The position numbers and the translations under genes are program-made. Positions 23,944 to 35,524 of a DNA stretch of 64,000 nt are shown here, piece by piece. The stretch comes from Ryuthela nishihirai (lineage: Eukaryota > Arthropoda > Arachnida > Araneae > Heptathelidae): the NCBI GenBank assembly GCA_038380435.1, contig JAWZYU010000007.1:22547001-22611000 (forward strand). The letters run 5' to 3'. The notes below the pieces were generated by a model that was given only the letters and a program-made list of their open reading frames with translations, did no database searches and was not told the origin of the DNA. Positions within the stretch are counted from its first letter, which is position 1, and each line of letters begins with the position of its first letter.

Positions 23944-24880
23944 GATGGAACGGCTGGGCCCTGGTGAAGTTGAGGGCTCCGCTGACTGGTATTGGGGGTA
24001 CCTAGGTTGGACGGGGGTCCCGATGGAACGGCTTGGCCCTGGTGAAGTTGAGGCTCCGCTGTCTGGTATTGGGGGTACCTAGGTTGGACGGGGTCCCGAT
24101 GGAACGGCTTGACCCTGGTGAAGTTGAGGGCTCCGTTGACTGGTATTGGGGGTACCTAGGTTGGACGGGGGTCCCGATGGAACGGTTTGGCCCTGGTGAA
24201 GTTGAGGGCTCCACTGACTGGTATTATGGGTACCTAGGTTGGACGTGGGTCCCGATGGAACGGCTGGGCCCTGGTGAAGTTGAGGGCTCCGCTGACTGGT
24301 ATTGGGGGTACCTAGGTTGGACGGGGGTCCCGATGGAACGGCTTGGCCCTGGTGAAGTTGAGGCTCCGCTGTCTGGTATTGGGGGTACCTAGGTTGGACG
24401 GGGTCCCGATGGAACGGCTTGACCCTGGTGAAGTTGAGGGCTCCGTTGACTGGTATTGGGGGTACCTAGGTTGGACGGGGGTCCCGATGGAACGGTTTGG
24501 CCCTGGTGAAGTTGAGGGCTCCACTGACTGGTATTATGGGTACCTAGGTTGGACGTGGGTCCCGATGGAACGGCTGGGCCCTGGTGAAGTTGAGGGCTCC
24601 GCTGACTGGTATTGGGGGTACCTAGGTTGGACGGGGGTCCCGATGGAACGGTTTGGCCCTGGTGAAGTTGAGGGCTCCACTGACTGGTATTGGGGTACCT
24701 AGGTTGGACGGGGTCCCGATGGAATGGCTGGGCCCTGGTGAAGTTGAGGGCTCCATTGACTGGTATTGGGGGGTACCTAGGTTGAACGGGTCCCGATGGA
24801 ACGGCTGGGCCCTGGTGAAGTTGGTGCTCCGCTGACTGGTATTGGGGGGTACCTAGGTTGGACGGGGCCGCGACTGAGGG
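23944..24880. repeat. 78-bp minisatellite with a 310-bp higher-order unit
   Basis: Twelve units starting at GATGGAACGG with spacings of 78, 76, 78, 78, 78 and so on. The block 24022-24331 (76+78+78+78) is repeated as 24332-24641 without any difference I can see. The array is GC-rich. Because 78 bp is 26 codons, long frames with repeated VPMERLGPGEVEG appear on both strands, but there is no gene structure. Confidence 0.95.
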
Positions 24881-26182
24881 GCCTAGTAAGGCCTGACTAA
24901 GAGTTCCCACCACGAAGCCCAGGCAACTTGGATCTATATATCCTTGTTTGTGGCTAACCAGGGCGCAAATTAAATTTAGGTTTTGACCGTTGGATGAACT
25001 TTACTTCTATAGTACTGTTCGCCATAGGTAGTCGTTGGGTGAGCTGCATCTATATGGTGTTGTCTTGCCCTCCACGTAGGTAGTGGAGATTTGGCATTAT
25101 CCCTACAGATGTAGTGCTGTCCATGTATTGCGGAGCATCTGGGTTTTGTCATCATTTATAATTTCTATATTATTCTGACAGGCTAATGTATGTGTTTAAT
25201 TATAAAATAATAAAGTATCTCTTTAATAAAAAATAATATATGAAATTTTTACCATAAAACGTTTATTTAAGAAGACACAAAGCCACGATTTTCCGCTTTT
25301 CACTGGCTGGCTAAACACTAAAATTTTTTAAAATATTTTGTCCAGGTAATTGGTAATATAATAAGCAAAAACTTACGAATTAGATGAAAAATATTTTTCT
25401 GCATTCATTTAGTTATGTACCCAATTGATACATTCTTGAATTCATATTCAATCTAAAATTTTGTGAAATATTTATATTAGTGAATATTTATTAACTTTTT
25501 GTATCTATAATTAAACTGGTAGTAATATAAATGTCATGCATACCAAGGATTGCAACTATAAGTGCAATGTACACAATACTGTTTAATGACAAAAAATTTT
25601 ATTTTTCTTATGTACCGTAACATTTTAAGTGTTGCATTTAGTAACGATAACGTATAACGCTTAATTTACAACATCTAGCGTTTCGTTGTGAGTCATCTGT
25701 TGATGGCAATTTAATAACAGTGTCAAGTTGCCCACAATTGTGATCTCATATTATTCAAATGTTTCTCAACATCAATCTCATGATTTCTTAATATGCTTAG
25801 TGTAGGTAGCGGACCACTTAATACGGGTTGCAGTTTCATATGCTTATGCTTGATTTCGAGAGTCTAGCAGTGATAATACCGACTTAACAACCAGTCTGCT
25901 GGCAATGAAGAAGCGAAGAATGAAAACTTCCTCGCAGTGAGGAAGAGAAAATTGCTTTGGGGACATTGAGTATGATCTAAAGTGGTGATGTATCAGCCGA
26001 CATTCCCGAATTCGCTGTTCCCTGGTTCGATTCCCCACCGAGTGTATATTGAAATTTTCACTGATAACCCCTACTCTCATCAGTGACATTTGAGATTCCG
26101 CGGGGCTTAAAATGGACTCATCCATAGGATGCGATGTTAATTCATGGTTCTGTGGGCTAGAGAGCTCAGTTGTTTTCCTCCC
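24881..26182. other. No gene recognised
   Basis: The first 300 bp are GC-richer and continue the context of the 78-bp array up to an inverted AGAATAATATAG copy at 25165-25176. The rest is AT-rich. Confidence 0.4.
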
Positions 26183-26918
26183 GAGCGGCACTTTTTTGCA
26201 CATATTGGGCTAAATCGCTAGGTCACAAGTACGCCGAGGGCTTAAAGAAGGATGGAGGAAGGGCACCCACTGGACAACTGTTAGAAGAGAGATCGTAGCC
26301 TCCCGTCAAGGACGGGCGGGGGTGGCTCAGTCGGTAGCGCGCCAGGCTCGTAATCTGTAGTTCCCAGGTTCGAGTCCCAGCTGGGTCAGCGTTGAGATTC
26401 ATCTCCGCAAAATTCCCCGCCCTACCCACGGTCAGTAGGGGACACCGATGGGCTTGGAAAGTCCGTCGGATGGGACGTTAAGCCATGGCCCCGTGTGCGG
26501 GAGAGCCATACCCTGTGCACGTTAAAGACCACGCTGGATGCCTTGACGGGAGGCTACCATCTGTCTCCCAACAGCTGTTCCAGTGGGTCCCCTCCCACAA
26601 CCTTCTCTGAGCCTTCGGGGTCCATGTGACCTGGCCATTTAGCCCATGGTGTGCAAAAAGTGCCGCTCAGAGGTAAAACAACCCAACCCGTCAAGGACAT
26701 CCAGTATGTTCTTTAACGTGTACAGGATATGGCTGTTCTGCACATGACCCAATGGCCTAACAGCCGCCTTTCCAAGCCCATCATGTGGCCCCTTCTGACC
26801 GAGGATGGGGAGAGGAGTTTTGAGGAGCTAAATCTCAATTCTTTCCTAGGTGAGGCTCGAATCTAGGAAATTGCAGATTATAAGCCTGACACGCTACTTA
26901 CTGAGCCACCCTCTTCCA
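26183..26918 (-). mobile_element. Older SINE A (minus), split by a younger SINE A
   Basis: Minus-orientation diverged copy in two pieces, 26183-26313 and 26699-26918. It keeps a recognisable head (TGGCTCAGTAAGTAGCGTGT-like on the minus strand). Confidence 0.85.
26314..26686 (+). mobile_element. SINE A, full length, nested in an older copy
   Basis: GGGCGGGGGTGGCTCAGTCG to AACAACCCAA with the exact 12-bp duplication CCCGTCAAGGAC at 26302-26313 and 26687-26698. There is a small internal deletion in the GGAAAGTCCGTCGG region. Confidence 0.95.
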
Positions 26919-26924
26919 CAGCAG

Positions 26925-27112
26925 GAGAGCAATACTCTGTGACTATTCAAGAACATACTGAATGACTTTAAAGGGCATCGTCAATCTTGCTTTTAACAAT
27001 TGTCCAATCGATCCACTTTTCGAACCTACTCTGAGCCCTTGAAGTCCCTGTAGCCTGGTCATTTAATTCTTTATGGCCACAAAAGTGCTGTTTATTTTAC
27101 GCTTAAAGTATT
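26925..27112 (+). mobile_element. Old SINE A 3' fragment
   Basis: Diverged traces in order: AAGAACATACTGAATGAC, ATCGATCCACTTT, CTGAGCCCTTGAAGTCC, GTCATTTAATTCTTTATGG. Confidence 0.6.
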
Positions 27113-27334
27113 TATGATTTAAAAACCTGTTGAATCTTTAGGATAGTTAAGTTATTGGTTTACGTTTGAGCAGCATTTTTGTTTCAATTCTTGATTAGAC
27201 TTTTAAATCTACTAATTGATCAGCAGGTTACGAATAGAAGAGACGACGACTTCGTGGACCCCAGGAGTTAAAGTGTCACCACGAATCAACGTGATACCAC
27301 TGCGCCACAGAAGAGACATTATTTTAGACATAAC

Positions 27335-29268
27335 TGGTAAATGGCCAAGTCACAAGAACCCAAAGAAAGGGATCCATTGGCTAGCTTTTAGGAGACAGAA
27401 GCTCCTGGCCAAGGCTATCAGATAAGGCTGGAGAAAGGGATCCATTGGGGGGCTGTTAGGAGAGAGAAGCTCCTCTTCAAGGCCATCAGATACCGTTGGA
27501 GAAGGGGATCCATTGGGCGGCTATTAGGAGAGAAGCTCCTCTTCAAGGCCATCAGATACCGTTGGAGAAGGGGATCCATTGGGCGGCTATTAGGAGAGAG
27601 AAGCTCCTCTTCAAGGCCATCAGATACCGTTGGAGAAGGGGATCCATTGGGCGGCTATTAGGAGAGAGAAGCTCCTCTTCAAGGCCATCAGATACCGTTG
27701 GAGAAGGGGATCCATTGGGCGGCTATTAAGAGAGAGAAGCTCCTCTTCAAGGCCATCAGATACCGTTGGAGAAGGAGATCCATTGGGCGGCTATTAGGAG
27801 AGAGAAGCTCCTCTTCAAGGCCATCAGATACCGTTGGAGAAGGGGATCCATTGGGCGGCTGCTAGGAGAGAGAAGCTCCTCTTCAAGGACATCAGATACC
27901 GTTGGAGAAGGGGATCCATTGGGCGGCTGTTAGGAGAGAGAAGCTCCTCTTCAAGGCCATCAGATACCGTTGGAGAAAAGGATCCATTAGGCGGCTATTA
28001 GGAGAGAGAAGCTCCTCTTCAAGGCCATCAGATACCGTTGGAGAAGGGGATCCATTGGACGGCTATTAGGAGAGAGAAGCTCCTCTTCAAGGTCATCAGA
28101 TACCGTTGGAGAAGGGGATCCATTGGGCGGCTGCTAGGAGAGAGAAGCTCCTCTTCAAGGACATGAGATACCGTTGGAGAAGAGGATCCATTGGGCGCTA
28201 TTAGGAGAGAGAAGCTCCTCTTCAAGGCATTCCGATAGCGTTGGAGAAGGGGATCCATTGGGCGTTGTTAGGAGAGAGCAGCTCCTCTTCAAGGCCATCA
28301 GATACCGTTGAAGGAGGGGATCCATTGGGCGTCTGTTAGGAGAGAGAAGCTCCTCTTCAAGGCCATCAGATACCGTTGGAGAAGGGGATCCATTGGGCGC
28401 TATTAGGAGAGAGAAGCTCCTCTTCACGGCCATCAGATACCGTTGAAGGAGGGGATCCATTGGGCGTCTGTTAGGAGAGAGAAGCTCCTCTTCAAGGACA
28501 TCAGATACCGTTGGAGAAGGGGATCCATTGGGCGGCTGTTAGGAGAGAGAAGCTCCTCTTCAAGGCCATCAGATACCGTTGGAGAAGGGGGTTCATTGGG
28601 CGGCTGTTAGGAGAGAGAAGCTCCTCTTCAAGGACATCAGATACCGTTGGAGAAGGGGATCCATTGGGCGGCTGTTAGGAGAGAAAAGCTCCTCTTCAAG
28701 GCCATCAGATAGCGTTGGAGAAGGGGATTCATTGGGCGGCTGGTAGGAGAGAGAAGCTCCTCTTCAAGGCCATCAGATACCGTTGGAGGAGGGGATCCAT
28801 TGGGCGGCTGTTAGGAGAGGAAATCTCCTCTTCAAAGCCATCAGATACCGTTGGAGGAAGGGATCCATTGGGCGGCTGTTAGGAGAGAGAAGCTCCTCTT
28901 CAAGGCCTTCAGATACCGTTGGAGAAGGGGATCCATTGGGCACTGTTAGTAGAGAGAAGTTTCTCTTCAAGAACATCAAGCAAGGTCGTAGAAGGGGATC
29001 AATTGGGCAGCTGTTAGGATACAGAAGCTCTTCGTCAAGGTCATCAAGAGTGTTCTTTAAGTTTCAGAGGGTAATTGTTCTGTATACGTAGCTGCTTGCT
29101 AATGTCTCATCTCGGTGGCAGACTTTCCAAGGCCAGCGTTACCCCTTTTCTCATCCAGGGTAGAATATGGGTTATCAGAGAAAATCTCGACGCAGTCACA
29201 ATTCAGATTCTGATCTTAGAACACCTGACTAAGCGCTTGGCAAGCTGCTGACTGAGCCAACTCTCATT
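27335..29268 (-). mobile_element. SINE A (minus) whose 3' half expanded into a 68-bp array
   Basis: Both flanks are minus-orientation SINE A: left TAAATGGCCAAGTCACAAGA, right ACTTTCCAAGGCCAGCG and ACTGAGCCAACTCTC. Between them the SINE segment from the GGGTCCACTGG block to the CAAGGCCATC block is tandemly amplified; see the separate array entry. Confidence 0.85.
27371..29050. repeat. 68-bp minisatellite, about 24 units, SINE-derived
   Basis: Units of about 68 bp with GGATCCATTGGGCGGCT, GTTAGGAGAGAGAAGCTCCT, CTTCAAGGCCATCAGATACC and GTTGGAGAAGG. The terminal units are more diverged and closer to the SINE sequence than the central ones, as expected for expansion by unequal exchange. Most units carry a GGATCC site. 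Confidence 0.95.
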
Positions 29269-29340
29269 CAACTATCCAACTATCTAAGCGTCACATTGCA
29301 GTCTTAAAGTCTTTCTATAATCCCCCAGTTGTCACTCAAA

Positions 29341-29728
29341 CTACATGAAGGGAGTTTGGCTAGGTCGGTAGCGCACCAAACTAGTAATCCGATGCTTCCA
29401 CATCTAGTCGTAATTGTGTGAGAGTTAAGATTTATCTGCGCTATAACCCTATCCTGCCATCGGTCAGAAAGAGGACACCGTTGGGCTTGGAAATTCTCCC
29501 ATCCGTTGGATTGGGGTTTACGCCGTGGTTCCGTGTTCAGGTGAGAGATATCCTACGCAACTTGAAGATCACCATGGATGGTCTTGACGGGAGACTTCCA
29601 TCTGTCTCCAGCAGCTGCCCAGTGGTTCCCCTTCCCCAGCTCTTCTGAATCTTTGGGGTCCTTGTGACCTAGTCATTTACATCATTATATGCACAGAAGC
29701 TCTGCTGAGAGATAAAATAACACAACCA
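29341..29728 (+). mobile_element. SINE A, full length but diverged
   Basis: Head TTGGCTAGGTCGGTAGCGCA and 3' end AAATAACACAACC are recognisable. There are many substitutions throughout. Confidence 0.8.
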
Positions 29729-29744
29729 AACAACAACCCAGTGT

Positions 29745-30438
29745 TGAGAGTATATCCCCGCTAGCCCTACCCTGATCTAGTTGAGAAAGGGGATGTCATT
29801 GGGCTTGGAGAAACTGCCGTTCATCAGATGGGACGTTAAATTGTGTGCAGAAGAGTTATACTTTGTGCACGTTAAAGAACACGTTAGATGGCCTTGATGG
29901 GAGGCTTCCATCTTTCTCCTAACAGCTATCCAGTCTGTCTCCTCTTCCCTACGGGGCGGGGGTGGCTCAGTCGGTAGCGCGCCAGGCTCGTAATCTGTAG
30001 TTCCCAGGTTCGAGTCCCAGCTAGGTCAGCGTTGAGATTTATCTCCGCAAAATTTCCCCGCCCTGCCCACGGTCAGTAGGGGACACCGATGGGCTTGGAA
30101 AGACCGCCGTCCGTCGGATGGGACGTTCAGCCGTGGCCCCGTGTGCGGGAGAGCCATACCCTGTGCACGTTAAAGAACACGCTGGATGACCTTGACGGGA
30201 GGCTACCATCTGTCTCCCAACAGCTGTTCCAGTGGGTCCCCTCTCCCAACCTTCTCTGAGCCTTCGGGGTCCTTGTGGTCTGGCCATTTAGCCCATGGTG
30301 TGCAAAAAAGTGCCTCTCAGAGGTAAAACAATCCAATCCAAGCCTCTTCCCTACCCAACTCTGAGCACCTGGGGTCCTTGTGAACTGGCCATTTAGACCA
30401 TTGTGGACACAATGGTGTTTCTTAGAGGTAAAAACCTA
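29745..30438 (+). mobile_element. Older SINE A, split by a younger copy
   Basis: 5'-truncated, diverged copy in two parts, 29745-29952 and 30355-30438. The second part carries the typical TGGCCATTTAGACCATTG end. Confidence 0.85.
29953..30342 (+). mobile_element. SINE A, full length, nested
   Basis: GGGGCGGGGGTGGCTCAGTC to AACAATCCAATCC with the exact 12-bp duplication CCTCTTCCCTAC at 29941-29952 and 30343-30354. Confidence 0.95.
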
Positions 30439-31110
30439 ATTGCCAGTAGTCTGGTTAGATAGCAATAGCATTCCAAATGTCTCATAAGTAGACTACATAA
30501 GTTAATCAAACGAAGAGCAGTTATTTCTTCCGTGACCTGATAGTACTAAAGGTATACCATAAAGGATGCTACATAAGTGCTTCGCTATCGAACGAAATAT
30601 TCTAGGATTCGAAAGGAGAAAAAACTCCTATAAACATAAATCAGGATACACTTTATTCGGAAGCTATGGTATGTAAGTAGTGCCGGATTGCCAGGTTACC
30701 CTCCCACTTTCGGAATGCTAGTAAAGGTAATGGAGGCAAAACATTTTTTAAAAGTATTTATTTCGTGAATTTCTTCAAGAATTTTTAAAGACCTCTAAAA
30801 CACAGAGAAAATGTTCTACTGAAAGAAAATCCAGTCTTTCATTTTTTCCCCTCTCGAATGCGTCAATCACCCTCCCCACCGTTTACCTTTTCTGTATCCT
30901 GTCCTGCATACACGTTATGTATGTCACAACAGTTGTTCGAAGTGACGTCATGCTAATTAACAATTATCGACGCTTTCACAGAATCCTAGGATAGATCTAA
31001 ACAGTGGTCCATACAATCGCACATACAATGCTAATTGTACGGAGTGAAAGAAATGAATGGAACCAACGCCTAATAATAAGCTGTACAATTACGTTTTAAC
31101 CCCCCACATA
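30439..31110. other. No gene recognised
   Basis: No supported gene or repeat. Confidence 0.45.
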
Positions 31111-31111
31111 G

Positions 31112-31160
31112 GACTCTGATAACGAGAAGGATAAGTTTTACAGACAGCTTCAGGATTTTT
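31112..31160 (+). mobile_element. LINE endonuclease micro-fragment
   Basis: ACGAGAAGGATAAGTTTTAC followed by CAGCTTCAGGATTTT matches the coding stretch EDEKDRFYEQLQDI of the LINE endonuclease. A SINE A tail-like GAGGTAAAACAACCCAAC follows at once. Confidence 0.55.
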
Positions 31161-31195
31161 CGAAGAGAGGTAAAACAACCCAACTTAATCCCTCC

Positions 31196-31886
31196 TCTAA
31201 CCTCCCTCTACTTGCTCTCGGTGAGGAAGCGCATACCAACATGCATGGAAACAACGTCATCTGTAAGATGGGATGCTAACCGACGGGTTGGGTTGTTTTA
31301 TCTCTGAGCGGCACTTTTTTTGCACACCATTGGCTAAATGGCCAGCTCACATGGACTCCAAAGACTCAGAGAAGGTTGGGGGAGGAGACCCACTGGAACA
31401 GCTGTTGGGAGACAGATGGTAGCCTCCCGTCAAGGCCATTCAGCGTGTTCTTTAACGTGCACAGGGTATGACTCTCCTGCACACGGGGCCACGGCTAACG
31501 TCCAATAAGACGGACGGCGACCTTTCCAATCCCATCGGTGTCCCCTACTGACCATGGGCAGGGCGGGCAATTTTGCGGAGATAAATCTCAACGCTGACTC
31601 AGCTGGGACTCGAACCTGGGAACTACAGATTACAAGCCTGGCGCGCTACCGACTGAGTCACCCCCGCCCCTACTAACTGACGGCTAATGAACAGAAGAAC
31701 TGAACTCTGTGCACTTTAATCACACGTTTATGGCCTTAGAGGATGGTCTTAGCTAGATGCTTCTAATTTACTAACAGATCTCCAGTAAATACTCTTTTCC
31801 TTCCTAGCTTTGAACCTTGGGATCCTTGTGACTTGGCTATTTTTCTCACAGTGTACAAAAAGTAACTCAGAGGTAACTAAAACAGA
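31196..31886 (+). mobile_element. Older SINE A, split by a younger minus-strand copy
   Basis: Diverged body in two parts, 31196-31286 and 31684-31886, ending at GTAACTCAGAGGTAACTAAA. Confidence 0.75.
31287..31672 (-). mobile_element. SINE A, full length, nested
   Basis: GTTGGGTTGTTTTATCTCTG to GTCACCCCCGCCCC on the plus strand. Flanked by CTAACCGACGG (31276-31286) and CTAACTGACGG (31673-31683), an 11-bp duplication with one mismatch. Confidence 0.95.
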
Positions 31887-32499
31887 ATATTTCTTTCATA
31901 ACATTCATAACAGAATCAGCTCTTTGTAGCTGTGGGAAACTTCCACAGCCAGATAAAAGTTAAAGACTCGTTATCTGATCACTCTGTTTCCGCTATATAT
32001 ATAAAACCTGTTTCATAAGTGGCATATGTTATAAGCTGCGAAAAAGCTTAAAGCCTACATAATAGAATACGACGAAATGGCAACAAAAAATGGCTTTGCC
32101 GGAAAACGCCGAATGGAGAAGTGAGTATCCATCGCCTTATCTCCGTCGTTTAAGCACGTTTCTCGAGATACTTGCTATAACTCAGATAAGAAAAGGGGGT
32201 GCCGTAGGGCCCAGGTTGAACTTGCGGGAGCTGCTGCAGGTTTCTCTTTTGCTATTTGGGAGGTAGATGAGTCCGTGGGTTGCTTTTCCGGTAGAGAGGT
32301 CATAACCTCGAAATAAACCTCACAACTGCTGTATTTTGTCAAAGTCTTAAGCAATTTCCTGAAATGTTTCGTTACCAAAGTTTTCGTAACAGATGAGGAT
32401 TTTTGTTCTTTGATTTCTGGTTTTGATACTAGGGCTTGAAGATCAAATTAGTGCTTTTTTTAACCCTTATGTTGAAATGTCCCGTAAGAGGGAAGCATA
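31887..32499. other. No gene recognised
   Basis: No supported gene or repeat. Confidence 0.45.
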
Positions 32500-33065
32500 A
32501 TAGATGGCAGCTAAAGTAAGATGGTGTAAGGAGGTATACTAGATGACTACTGGGAGCAGGGCTGGTTAAAGAAATGCACTGGATGTCTGTATGTGCAAGA
32601 CGGATTAAGAAGATATTTTTGTAAACAATCCACAGCATTTAAAGCTGGCCTGTAAAGTCTTCTATCCCGGATGAAAATAAGATAAGATGATTTACAAAAA
32701 CACATTAAATGACTATTAAGATGGTAAAAGCACTGAATGGCTTCTATAATGATATTAATAATTTAATAAATTCATGGGATAGTTTAAAGTAACACACTGA
32801 ATGATTGCTAAACAAAAGTTATTTAGAAGTCAATGAGTCACTAGATGACTATTAAAATGGAGTAAAGAAACTACTGAATGACTGAAAAAATGGGTAAAAA
32901 AAAACTACCGAATAAATGCAGATTGATAAAACAAAGCACTGACTGACTACTAAGATGATGTAAAGAAATTCATTGAATGACTGCTAAGATGGATTAAAGA
33001 AACCGCTGGATGATTTCTGTGATGGTTAAAGAATCGCATTGTGTGACGGCTAAAGTTGGGTTGTT
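32500..33065. repeat. Degenerate ~33-bp tandem array
   Basis: At least twelve poor copies of TTAAAGAAACCACTGAATGA plus CTGCTAAGATGG. The core resembles the SINE A segment GTTAAAGAACACGCTGGATG, so a SINE origin is possible. The array ends in GTTGGGTTGTTTTC, like a minus-strand SINE A tail. Confidence 0.6.
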
Positions 33066-33129
33066 TTCAAAGAAACATTCTATGGATAGAAAGAAAATTA
33101 AATTGCGTAGAAGAACAATATATTGTCTT

Positions 33130-33450
33130 TGTAGAAAAACTCTCATTTTTCACAGAGAATGAAGTTCGTCATACAGAATTTTTACATCCTCTAACGCCGA
33201 AATTTCTACTTAATGGATGATTCGTAAAATGCAAATCGTAATATTTAATTAACACTGCATAATTCAAAAAGAATTCTCCATGCATTTTTTTTAAACCAAA
33301 AGGATTACCCTCCTGAAGAGTAAGCGTCAAAGTGCTGCTATCAGTGTGATTCCTTTAACAATAACTTCTACCATCAAATTTTGAAATCATTAGCATAAAC
33401 AATTCGTTTGTAAAACTGATTTGAAGGTTTGTTATTCTCGCGCCCTCTAA
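33130..33450 (+). repeat. Dispersed R3 repeat, diverged
   Basis: R3 blocks appear in order (GCAAATCGTAATATTTAATT, TTCAAAAAGAATTCTCC, GCGCCCTCTAACAGTGG) with much divergence. Confidence 0.5.
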
Positions 33451-33554
33451 CAGTGGAATTAAAACTATTGGGTGTTATTCCACTAAATCCTTCTCAGCTC
33501 TAGAATGAACACATTAATGGGGTGGGAAAGGACACATTAATGGGGTGGAAATAA

Positions 33555-33721
33555 TGGGATGGGAAGGAAACTGCCTCCATCGGTTAACCCATAAGCACGA
33601 GAATCTTACCCCATGAACATTGAACAATCCAGTATAATAAATGGCCTTAACAAGAAGCTTCCATCTGTCTCATAAAAATTTTCAGTAACACCATTTTCCC
33701 TACCTAGTTTTGAGCTTTTCG
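33555..33721 (+). mobile_element. Old SINE A fragment
   Basis: Diverged body: CCTCCATCGGTTAACCC, AACAATCCAGTATAAT, TTCCATCTGTCTCATAA, TACCTAGTTTTGAGC. Confidence 0.6.
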
Positions 33722-33990
33722 TAGTGGCGGATTACCCATAGGCGCACGCTGGTCTAGGTCTTAACACGTGTGGGGAAGCGGGGGGGGGGGGTCTCAAAGC
33801 AGTCAAAACTCGATTTCTTTCGAAAGTTTTGTTGAATAAAATATATCACAAACGATATAATCTATTATTTATGTAAACATCTCGTGTTTTCACTTAGTTC
33901 AAGACCAAATATGATGTGATTTTTGTTAAATAGATTACAATGAATAGATCTTTAGTTCTATTTATAATTAAGTTTTAGATCATTTTTCAG
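33722..33990 (+). mobile_element. hAT-like transposon end, single-copy version
   Basis: Starts at TAGTGGCGGATTACCCATAG, a CAGTGGCG-type hAT-like terminus. It is homologous over roughly 180 bp (TCTCAAAGCAGTCAAAACTC onwards) to the reverse complement of 37730-37925. The other end of this element was not found. Confidence 0.5.
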
Positions 33991-34121
33991 TATGTGCACA
34001 TTTATGTAATTTTTCTATTTATGTATTTCTGTAATTCCGTTTAGCCTACTGCATGCATTTTCTCCATTCGTAAGTTGCAAAATGTTTTGTGAAGGAGACC
34101 CCTCCTCTCCCCCCCTTACAC

Positions 34122-34147
34122 ATACATATACACACACACACACACAC
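34122..34147. repeat. (CA)n microsatellite
   Basis: Short run of CA units within ACATATACACACACACACAC. Confidence 0.8.
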
Positions 34148-34164
34148 CTGAAGAGTTGAGTGCC

Positions 34165-34345
34165 TTGAATCTACTTTTGCGCTAGGTCCTCTCGAATCTT
34201 TTGCGCGTAGGTCCTCTCGAATTTCTTGAGCCTAGATCCTCTTGAATCTCTTACGCCTAGGTCCTCTCGAATCTCTTACGCCTAGGTCCTCTCGAATATT
34301 TTTAAGCCTAGGGCCTCTCGAATATTTTTAAGCCTAGGGCCTTGA
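34165..34345. repeat. 27-29-bp tandem repeat, about 7 units
   Basis: The unit is approximately CGCCTAGGTCCTCTCGAATC plus TCTTA, with variants at both ends (for example TTTTTAAGCCTAGGGCCTC). Confidence 0.9.
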
Positions 34346-35212
34346 GATAGCTTAATGCACAAAAGTCGCACTAGAAGTAATACAAACAAACTCTTTCTTC
34401 GTCTCTATTCCTTTTACTAAAATTCTCCAAAATTAACGCCATTCTTTTCCCTCGACATCCCCAAGACTCAACCCCTGACCCTAGTCTTTAATGCACAACA
34501 GGTCGAACCCTCCTCTAAACGTAATATTCAAAACGCATTTCCCACCCCCGAAAACCTTAATGTCAATGCCTCGGATCTCCCTAGAGTTGACAAGAGCAGG
34601 TCTCATATAGTGTTGACACGAATGCAGTCCACATGTGACATTCTGCAGCACTCAACAGCAGTTATCCTGTGTTTCCAGTACGCAGTCAGACTGCTTTGAC
34701 AGCTGCTTATTTGGCAGCCAGTGCCGGTGAATGTGGCAAGCACATATTTGCGGTACACTGCACCGTGTTTTAACTTACTAGACGACATAACATCCTTGTC
34801 ACATAGACTCTCAAGGCTGTGTCTATTCGTCCAACTTCCAACACCCATTCAGTAACAGCTGATGCCATTATATCACCTTCAGGAGAAGCTTAAAGGATGA
34901 ACATAAGATTAATTTCATGCACGGTCGTTCAACCTTTCTCGCTTGTGGGCTATTTTTTCAATGAAGAAAAGCAGGTTAGAATGCTTGTGTATTATACTGA
35001 TTAAGTGAAAAACAAATGCTAGAAACAAGTTGGAACATGGTTATTACTAATAGGATATTGAACCGTTATTTTTTGCAATGTATTAAATAGAGTAATTTGC
35101 TTTCCAGTCTGAACTCCATGTCAAACAAAAATTTTCGCAAAATTGTTATGGAGTTTCTGAAATGTTATTTAAAAGCACTAAGAGTGTTATTTTCAGTTAC
35201 CTAATTTGTCAT
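34346..35212. other. No gene recognised
   Basis: An 81-codon minus-strand frame at 34603-34848 has no recognisable family and is not called. Confidence 0.4.
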
Positions 35213-35213
35213 C

Positions 35214-35400
35214 ATGGTGACCGAGTGGTAAGTGCACTTGGCTACTGATCAAAGGGACCTGGGTTCGAGCTCCGGGTTAAGGCATAGATATTTCTTTCTC
35301 ATGAAATCTGGCCTCCTCACAGATCATCTCTATGGCGTATTAAATTGTTAGACTTCTTTGGCAAAGAGCTGCTTCAGGAGTATTTTACTTATTTTTTTTT
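35214..35400 (+). mobile_element. SINE B copy, diverged
   Basis: Head GTGACCGAGTGGTAAGTGC, B box GGGTTCGAGCTCC, body and tail (CTGCTTCAGGAGTATTTTAC) in order. Confidence 0.85.
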
Positions 35401-35524
35401 TATTTAATAGAGTTGAGTTGAGCTCCAGTCTTTCCAGAACAAGGCCACTCAAATACACCGGGTCGGACAACTGTTAACAAAATAAGGGGAGAAAAGAAGG
35501 ACATTACTACTTCTCCTTACAACA

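Noticed and set aside
24033..24702. Coding gene with a 26-aa repeat (VPMERLGPGEVEG..)
   Set aside because: Frames arise because the repeat unit is 78 bp; the same array is open on both strands and shifts frame at 76- and 77-bp units.
27496..29091. Several open frames of 70-100 codons
   Set aside because: All lie in the 68-bp SINE-derived array and repeat with it.
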